Assembly (NCBI GenBank): GCA_905250025.1
Contig: CAJNOJ010000015.1
Location: forward strand, 620,001 to 684,000
DNA: 64,000 nt
DNA from: Adineta ricciae
Taxonomy: Eukaryota; Rotifera; Eurotatoria; Adinetida; Adinetidae
Reading direction: 5' to 3'
The notes beneath the pieces are model-generated. The model did not search any database, was not told the origin of the DNA, and saw only the letters and a list, made by a program, of their open reading frames with translations. Shown here piece after piece: positions 59,401 through 64,000 of this stretch; the stretch's first letter is position 1, and each line of letters opens with the position of its first letter. Made by a program: the position numbers and the translations under genes.

Positions 59401-60462
59401 GTTTTGATAAAAATTGTTGAAAAGAAACGTTTGAAATAAACTCACCGATGATAGAGTTAGAAATTGGTTTGTTTTGATGATTTCATTGGCATGATTATCG
59501 ATGAATTGAGCTGCATGCTGTCTGAGATTCTTCAAATTGTATAAACACGCCGTATCGTAGACGGTGCAAACATTTTTCAATGATAAGATTGATTTCAAAT
59601 ATGTGGATAAACTTGTTTCCAGTTGTTGAAACCCGTACTGGTGCACAAGTCCAAGTAAATCAAGCAGAATATCTTCCTTGTAGGATAATAAACGAAAAAG
59701 AAAACACGGTATTTAAAATCACAAATGCATTCTATCTACTTTTTCTTTGAGTAAATTAATACGTCCAGTGTAGATATACAGTAAGAGAATTCGGAATGCC
59801 GCTGATTTACATTCTTTAATTTCAATGGAACTATGAGTATGTTGAGATTCACGAAGGCCTCCGTAGAGTAATGCACGAAAGTATTCCGATCGTGCAGCTA
59901 AGACAATTCGATGTGCATAGAATTGTTCATATTCAACAATCAAGACAATATCACTGTAATCCGATTTATTAAAGAGATTTTCTAGGAGATAAACGGAAAC
60001 GATTAGATTTTTCTTCGATGAACAAGTTGATCAATTGAAAAAACATGTTACACAGATACAATTTCAGTTTACCGACTGATTACAGCCTTGTAAACTGTCA
60101 AGGACACATTGGCCTGATACATCCTTGATTAACAAGTAATTTCTGTCTCGTTTATTACTTTTTCGTTCCGTCCTATTGTTTAAAACACCGACTAAGTGAA
60201 AAAAAAAGTTTTTCCTTCGCGGCTTTCGCGGTGATATTTGTGATTTACAGTCTAGCGTGACGTGGGTTTATTTATTTTCCAACGATGAAAAATATCACGT
60301 ACCGAAGTCTCCTGAAAGTGTCGACGTGTGATTAATTTCTCCTAAATTATCATGTACTTCCACAGAATTTGTTCTACTATGTGTATTTGGATTATTCACA
60401 ATTTGACTGGAATTATTAAGTAAAGTTGTATTCGCCAGTGCGTGTTGTTGCCAAGTAGACAT
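56460..60462 (-). CDS. BTBD9: BTBD9: BTB/POZ-BACK protein with two discoidin-like (F5/8 C) domains
   Basis: Exon 1 60462-60303, exon 2 59981-59740, exon 3 59676-59446, exon 4 from 58423, and further small exons down to the stop at 56460. The BTB domain is clear: SDIVLIVEYEQFYAHRIVLA, ARSEYFRALLYGGLRESQ, LLLYIYTGRINL. BACK domain: VCTVYDTACLYNLKNLRQHA. Two F5/8 C-type blocks follow, each with the family's phrase: LLLWDKDTRSAYSYYIEVS ... VVGTHNTVNKVFH, and LLLWDCDNRSYSYYIETS ... CGTHNTANEVFHCVHFECP. The order and phrases match BTBD9, which acts as a substrate adaptor of cullin-3 ubiquitin ligase and is known for effects on sleep and iron in animals. The 1022-nt intron between exons 3 and 4 carries another gene on the opposite strand. 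Confidence 0.92.
58524..59420 (+). CDS. Secreted orphan protein nested in a BTBD9 intron
   Basis: Intronless, 298 residues, on the strand opposite to BTBD9. Residues 1-21 are a signal peptide (TSQRLFTAILLTTCIFIANA, cut before QYPVP). The mature part is rich in Pro, Leu, Thr and aromatic residues, with N-glycosylation sites (NMTD, NGSF, NESK) and a Cys-rich final third (CHCETGLPSLCN, GPVLCPITILESIHC, C-terminal NC). No membrane helix follows the signal, so the product should be secreted. I do not recognise a domain; HIVHASIDTTRCHC and the repeated HVYLAHEIHS do not recall any family. It fills 897 of the 1022 intron bases and stops 26 nt before the BTBD9 exon 3 border; an AATAAA lies at 59435-59440. 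Confidence 0.75.
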   Translation: MTSQRLFTAILLTTCIFIANAQYPVPMPPGGRMSVHGWLILPWDTNMTDGPVQAWFSHHVPEFWTDSPHNFQIILNGLLTPLACFNTEPTPQPIPIPYPPRDNLVEYEYTITPPPEFSLNDLLLGTLTELKGVVYNGSFDTSYERIPLALATLTVRELTTAVYLNESKLIPNYPELRYLSYPRDMSPSADTKPFQHVYLAHEIHSVPDFDHIVHASIDTTRCHCETGLPSLCNTEQILKDIRTPGVEWAFPSLINSLQNRLQPPMVIRGRITSGPVLCPITILESIHCMVGPGFDKNC

Positions 60463-61565
60463 AACTATCTATAATAAATATTGATATTAGTGTATACATG
60501 TAATCAAAGAACAAAAGTATTCTTGGTTTTTGTTCATCGCGTTTGATTCATGAATGAACTAACCTCCTGTTGTCGTCTCGTGGATACTCTTCGTCGGATC
60601 ATTATCCAATTGAATAGATAAATGAGTGACAGAAAGAAAGAGACGGCAAAAGACGTCATTCATACAAACCTTTCGACTAGATTTACATGTGACTTTTATA
60701 TGAAAACACGAAATATCCATATCACCTCTTTTTCTTTGTTTTTCAGTAATTCAATCTGAATAGTTCAACAAGATATTTGCATTCAGATGAATGACAACTG
60801 TCAATTGATTAGTGCCATGTCATCTATTTTCATACTGATCAGTCATTCATTGCACTTTTTCCTATCTTTACTCGAAGGTAAGGTGAAAATAGTGTCTAAC
60901 CAAACAAATCGAATACGTTCAGATGTCACTAGAACCTAGTTTAGTTCGTTATGGTCGAATGAGAGGCGTTCAAGTCTTTCGAACAAAAATAAGTCTTGAT
61001 TCTTGAATTACTCAAGAAGAAGAAAAGACAGTGTCTGGTTTCTCTTCCCGTCAAGACTAGCTCAAGATGAGAAATAGATCAAATAACAAACCGAAGACAC
61101 AATTTCGTTCATCAATAATCAAATAGAAGAGAGCTCTTCACATCTTGGTAAGAAAAGTCCGATTACTACGACAAGGCGCGCCATTCTTAGGTTCTGTTGA
61201 CCCATTCACGCGTTCCAATTACATAGATCTGTAGGGCCGACGCCAACATGAGTACTTCTCTCGATCGAACAATATTAACTTTTTTCTTCTTCTTCTTTTT
61301 CTTCTTCTCCATCTTCTTCTCGACAGCTTCTGCTATCGTGAAGACTAGAGACAGATGATCAAAATACAAAAACAAATTCATTGTATCATGAAGACGCAAG
61401 CACAGTCGAGACACATTCGACTGTCATAGAATAGAAAACTAGCTCGATCCATCAAATGTACTTAATTTGAATGAAGAAACCTCATCATTGAAATGAATAT
61501 TTGTCATGAAATGAAATATACTTAATTAACCACAAATAAGCAAAGAGAGTGGGAGAAGGAACAAA
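60463..61565. other. Non-coding spacer upstream of BTBD9
   Basis: About 1.1 kb. It should contain the BTBD9 promoter and possible 5'-UTR exons. A frame at 61187-61414 (minus) is driven by a poly-Lys (CTT repeat) tract at about 61278-61320 and is not credible. No RNA gene seen. Confidence 0.4.
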
Positions 61566-61627
61566 ACAGATACTTGTATAGATCACAAGGCTGTTATTTA
61601 TTTCTTTATTCTTTTCTGTCGAAAACA
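61566..61627 (+). repeat. 62-bp inverted repeat, left arm
   Basis: Starts ACAGATACTTGTATAGATCA and ends TTTTCTGTCGAAAACA. It is identical over 62 bases to the reverse complement of 61772-61833. The arms are separated by 144 bp. Confidence 0.9.
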
Positions 61628-61645
61628 AAACCGCCGAAAAATAAA

Positions 61646-61723
61646 CATCTCGAGCGGGAATCGAACCCAACAACCAGAGACTGACTTTCCGGGCCAGCAC
61701 TCAGACCACTGAGCTATCGAGAC
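61646..61723 (-). tRNA. tRNA-like sequence, possible tRNA-Ser (GGA) or tRNA pseudogene
   Basis: On the minus strand from 61723 to 61646, 78 nt. Acceptor stem GTCTCGA pairs with TCGAGAT (one G-T wobble). D-arm GCTC/GAGT, anticodon stem CTGGC/GTCAG with loop CCGGAAA, a variable region of 10 nt, T-arm loop TTCGATT. The polymerase III A box (TAGCTCAGTGG) and B box (GGTTCGATTCC) both match consensus. If the loop is read normally the anticodon is GGA (Ser, codon UCC), but position 33 is C instead of the nearly universal U, the variable region is intermediate between class I and class II, and the T-stem has a mismatch. A decayed tRNA or tRNA-derived element is therefore as likely as a working tRNA. 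It lies in the loop between 62-bp inverted arms. Confidence 0.6.
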
Positions 61724-61771
61724 GCACTCTTTTTCGATATCCATTCTTCGACGGTAGAATGTGTGTGTATG

Positions 61772-61833
61772 TGTTTTCGACAGAAAAGAATAAAGAAATA
61801 AATAACAGCCTTGTGATCTATACAAGTATCTGT
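61772..61833 (-). repeat. 62-bp inverted repeat, right arm
   Basis: Perfect reverse complement of 61566-61627. A transcript through both arms would form a 62-bp hairpin with the tRNA-like sequence in its loop. Confidence 0.9.
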
Positions 61834-61873
61834 CTTCTTTCCTGCATAGAACGAGAAAGAAGAAGGAACAAAA

Positions 61874-64000
61874 GGTTGTACTTTGTTTTACAATCAATCA
61901 TGAGAGAGTTGTAGATTTAATGGCTATTTTCGAAATTAATTTTCAATCAATTTCCTGAATACAGGAAAAATATAGAAATCAAATATCGTCATTTATACTC
62001 TAGATCGAATCCGGAAATGAACCAATGACTAATAATTAAATTTACTCTTTGCGAGATTCAATTGTGATCGAATTTCCTACAAACGCATACCTGACTTTCA
62101 AAATATTTCTTCGTTTCCGACTGACGTCAATTTTATTATGTATTTCCCTAGGCCAAGAACATAAATTAACACATTTATTGGATCTTCATTGAGCTAGAAA
62201 AATGATCAGAGACATGACATATCCACTGACGACGAAACAGTATCGTTATTCTTGTTATTGTTATTATTGAAAGATGCGATACTCTTCAGAGATTTTTCTA
62301 ATCAAATGAACTCTTCAATGTTCAAAAGAAGTTTCCGTCAGAAATCTGACAAAAAGTAATGTTGTTGTTATTCTCTCGCTCATCCGAGTTTGTTTCTTGA
62401 ACGAAAAATGACGAGTTAACTGATGATGTCTTGAGGAAAGAAAAAGAAAACTCGCTAGTTAGGGCACTTGTTTTTTTTTCTTCGCTTCTCAAGATACTCC
62501 AAGAAGCAAGTTGAGTGTACTCAATAGAGTAAGTCCTTTTTTCGGTTACTTTTTCTTCTGCCAATTAATGAACATGGCTACTTCAATATTTATACCGATC
62601 TTAACAATCTTAGATATAATAGACCTATGATTTGATTTGAGACAAAATGAAATATTCAACACTATAATCAACTATTGTGTGCCCGAAGACAAATACATCG
62701 TAGAATCTAATATAACCAAACGTTATGATCGCCTGCTGCTTTATCCAGACTTGACTGACTTCCGACTTAAATATTTCTTTCGTATTGACATATGTCTTCG
62801 AGTCTGCCGATTGCTAGCACATATAATTCTTCGTTCTCTCTAATAAATATAAATATAAATAAATATATATATGGGATGGTCTAGATTAGAGACGTTCATG
62901 ATTAAATAAACAAATCATCGAATGAAACCTTACGCACTATTTTCCATCTTCTTTGCTAGTAGTAGTCGATGTTTTTCTTTTTCTTTTCTTCATGTTTCTT
63001 AGAAAATCTATTGTTATTGAGTTATTATTTCTATATATGTGTATGACGAAGCAGAGAGGTTAACATTTCATGATTCAAGACATATAATTTCGCAGCTGCA
63101 AATATGATGATAGTTTACTCTAAGTTGTTTCGCTGTTTCATTCGCGTTTCTTTTTGGTGAGTACGTCTCTGGAGGAATTTGGAATCTACACAAAACATTG
63201 TTGGCAAAATGCGACATGGAGAAGAGAAATACTAGATGAATATGTGTAACTTAAGAAAAGAAAGAAAAGAAATATGAATATAAGGAAATGATAATTAAAA
63301 TGACAAAAGGAAACGACAGTCTTCTAGTAGAGCAAATCTAGTATAGAAAGTTAGCCAAGCAAGTGTGCTGTGAAAAAAAGTATGTTTTGTCTTCCTTTCC
63401 CTCCCATTCTCTGGTCATGACTTCTTCTGTTATGTCACGCATTACAATAAATCGGCCTGATCATGAGAAGATTACTCATGTTTGAAAGAGAAATTCATCG
63501 ACACGTCGACGAGACTTTGAATTTACGTTGTTGTCGCTGCGTCTTCCGATGTCTGATCAATTTATGAGTCAGGTCTTTTTCAAAAATGTGGAAGTACTTC
63601 CTATCTTATTAATGTATCGCATTTCTGCTCACTGTGTTCCGAGAAGAAAAGGATTAATTATCAACCCAGATAAGCAAGTACTTTAGTCTATTTTTTAGTA
63701 GCTACATCTCTTCCTCCTCTCCGATAAACTTTGAAAGTACCTCGAGTTCGTAAGGAAATCTAATTTTGGAAATCTATTCAATCAATTTTATTAAAAATTG
63801 CATCATTGGAATTCCGCTTTTGTTCTAATGAGAAAACACAAGCAATGTTCGGCGATTCTTTTCTTTCTTTCTCTCTTTCTCTCTATTCCTCTCTGTCTCT
63901 CTTTTCTCTCGACACGTCTCTCTATTGTTTCCGATTTCAGAGCATGAATGAGTAGTAAACCAGTTTTATTCTTATCATTTCTATTAACCCTCAACCAGTT
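61874..64000. other. Right-end region without a recognised gene
   Basis: About 2.1 kb of AT-rich sequence to the end of the window. Frames here (for instance 62322-62564 minus, 62637-62843 plus and 63803-63994 minus) are short, low in complexity or lack any family resemblance. A CT/TTCTCTC-rich tract lies at about 63862-63910. It may be flanking or intronic sequence of a gene outside the window. Confidence 0.4.

Larger units (their letters stand above)
61554..61873. mobile_element. Possible palindromic, tRNA-bearing insertion element
   Basis: A unit of about 294 bp (61567-61860) lies between two copies of a 13-bp direct repeat (AGAAGGAACAAAA at 61554-61566 and 61861-61873), which looks like a target-site duplication. 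Inside are two perfect 62-bp inverted arms and, between them, a tRNA-like sequence with intact A and B boxes. There is no protein-coding part. The left arm abuts the left direct repeat, while 27 bp separate the right arm from the right direct repeat. It could be a tRNA-derived retroposon or a fold-back element; the class is an open question. Confidence 0.5.

Noticed and set aside
61187-61414. Minus-strand frame with a poly-Lys tract
   Set aside because: Produced by a CTT repeat; no other coding signal.
1-64000. CRISPR arrays, bacterial operons, phage genes, ribosomal RNA
   Set aside because: No spaced direct-repeat arrays, ribosome-binding-site pattern or rRNA segments were seen; spliceosomal introns throughout show nuclear eukaryotic DNA.

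Overview
The window looks like nuclear DNA of a small, gene-dense animal, most likely a bdelloid rotifer. The reasons are very short introns (often 46-65 nt, GT-AG), compact intergenic spaces, animal-specific genes (MKS1, fibulin, synaptotagmin, ID-type HLH, a neuropeptide precursor, axonemal dynein) and an admixture of bacterial- or fungal-type families (CorA with a GMN signature, luciferase-like DUF5519-type domain, N-formylglutamate amidohydrolase fold) together with an ART-TPR protein of a type common in rotifers. The taxonomic call is an inference from gene content and gene structure.

Layout, left to right: the start of PLPBP (-, runs off the left edge); an ID/extramacrochaetae-like HLH repressor (+); MKS1 (+) and TRAP1 (+) head to tail; a beta-1,3-galactosyltransferase (-); a fibulin-1-like matrix protein (+); a short two-exon neuropeptide precursor with three FYDFG cores (+); a divergent synaptotagmin (+); an EF-hand protein with a PYNQ-rich repetitive tail (+). 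Then one gene, DNAH1 (-), fills about 21 kb (23.5-44.5 kb). An intronless class A GPCR (+) sits inside one of its introns. Divergently from DNAH1 starts a secreted N-formylglutamate amidohydrolase-like enzyme (+), whose stop codon overlaps the stop codon of a membrane-anchored luciferase-like-domain protein (-). Next come an NPF-motif disordered protein (+), an ADP-ribosyltransferase-TPR protein (-), a CorA magnesium-channel homologue (-), a coiled-coil CCDC148-like protein (+), and BTBD9 (-), which has a second intronless gene, a secreted orphan (+), nested in an intron. The last 3.5 kb has no clear protein gene but holds a 62-bp perfect inverted repeat that encloses a tRNA-like sequence and lies between 13-bp direct repeats.

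The most striking observation is in DNAH1. The exon encoding the AAA1 Walker B region exists in three tandem versions, each coding for exactly 106 nt (the third only after removal of its own 53-nt intron), all with the same entry and exit phases. As 106 is not a multiple of three, including two of them would shift the frame. This is the layout expected of mutually exclusive exons that would swap the main ATPase site of an axonemal dynein. A 21-nt in-frame microexon lies further downstream in the same gene.

Several genes belong to cilia (MKS1 at the transition zone, DNAH1 in the inner dynein arm, possibly CCDC148); others to secretion and neuronal signalling (neuropeptide, GPCR, synaptotagmin). 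No operon-like logic is evident beyond close spacing, shared divergent promoters and nested or overlapping antisense arrangements. All exon boundaries were inferred by eye from GT-AG signals, reading-frame continuity and family similarity recalled from general knowledge; no search was run.
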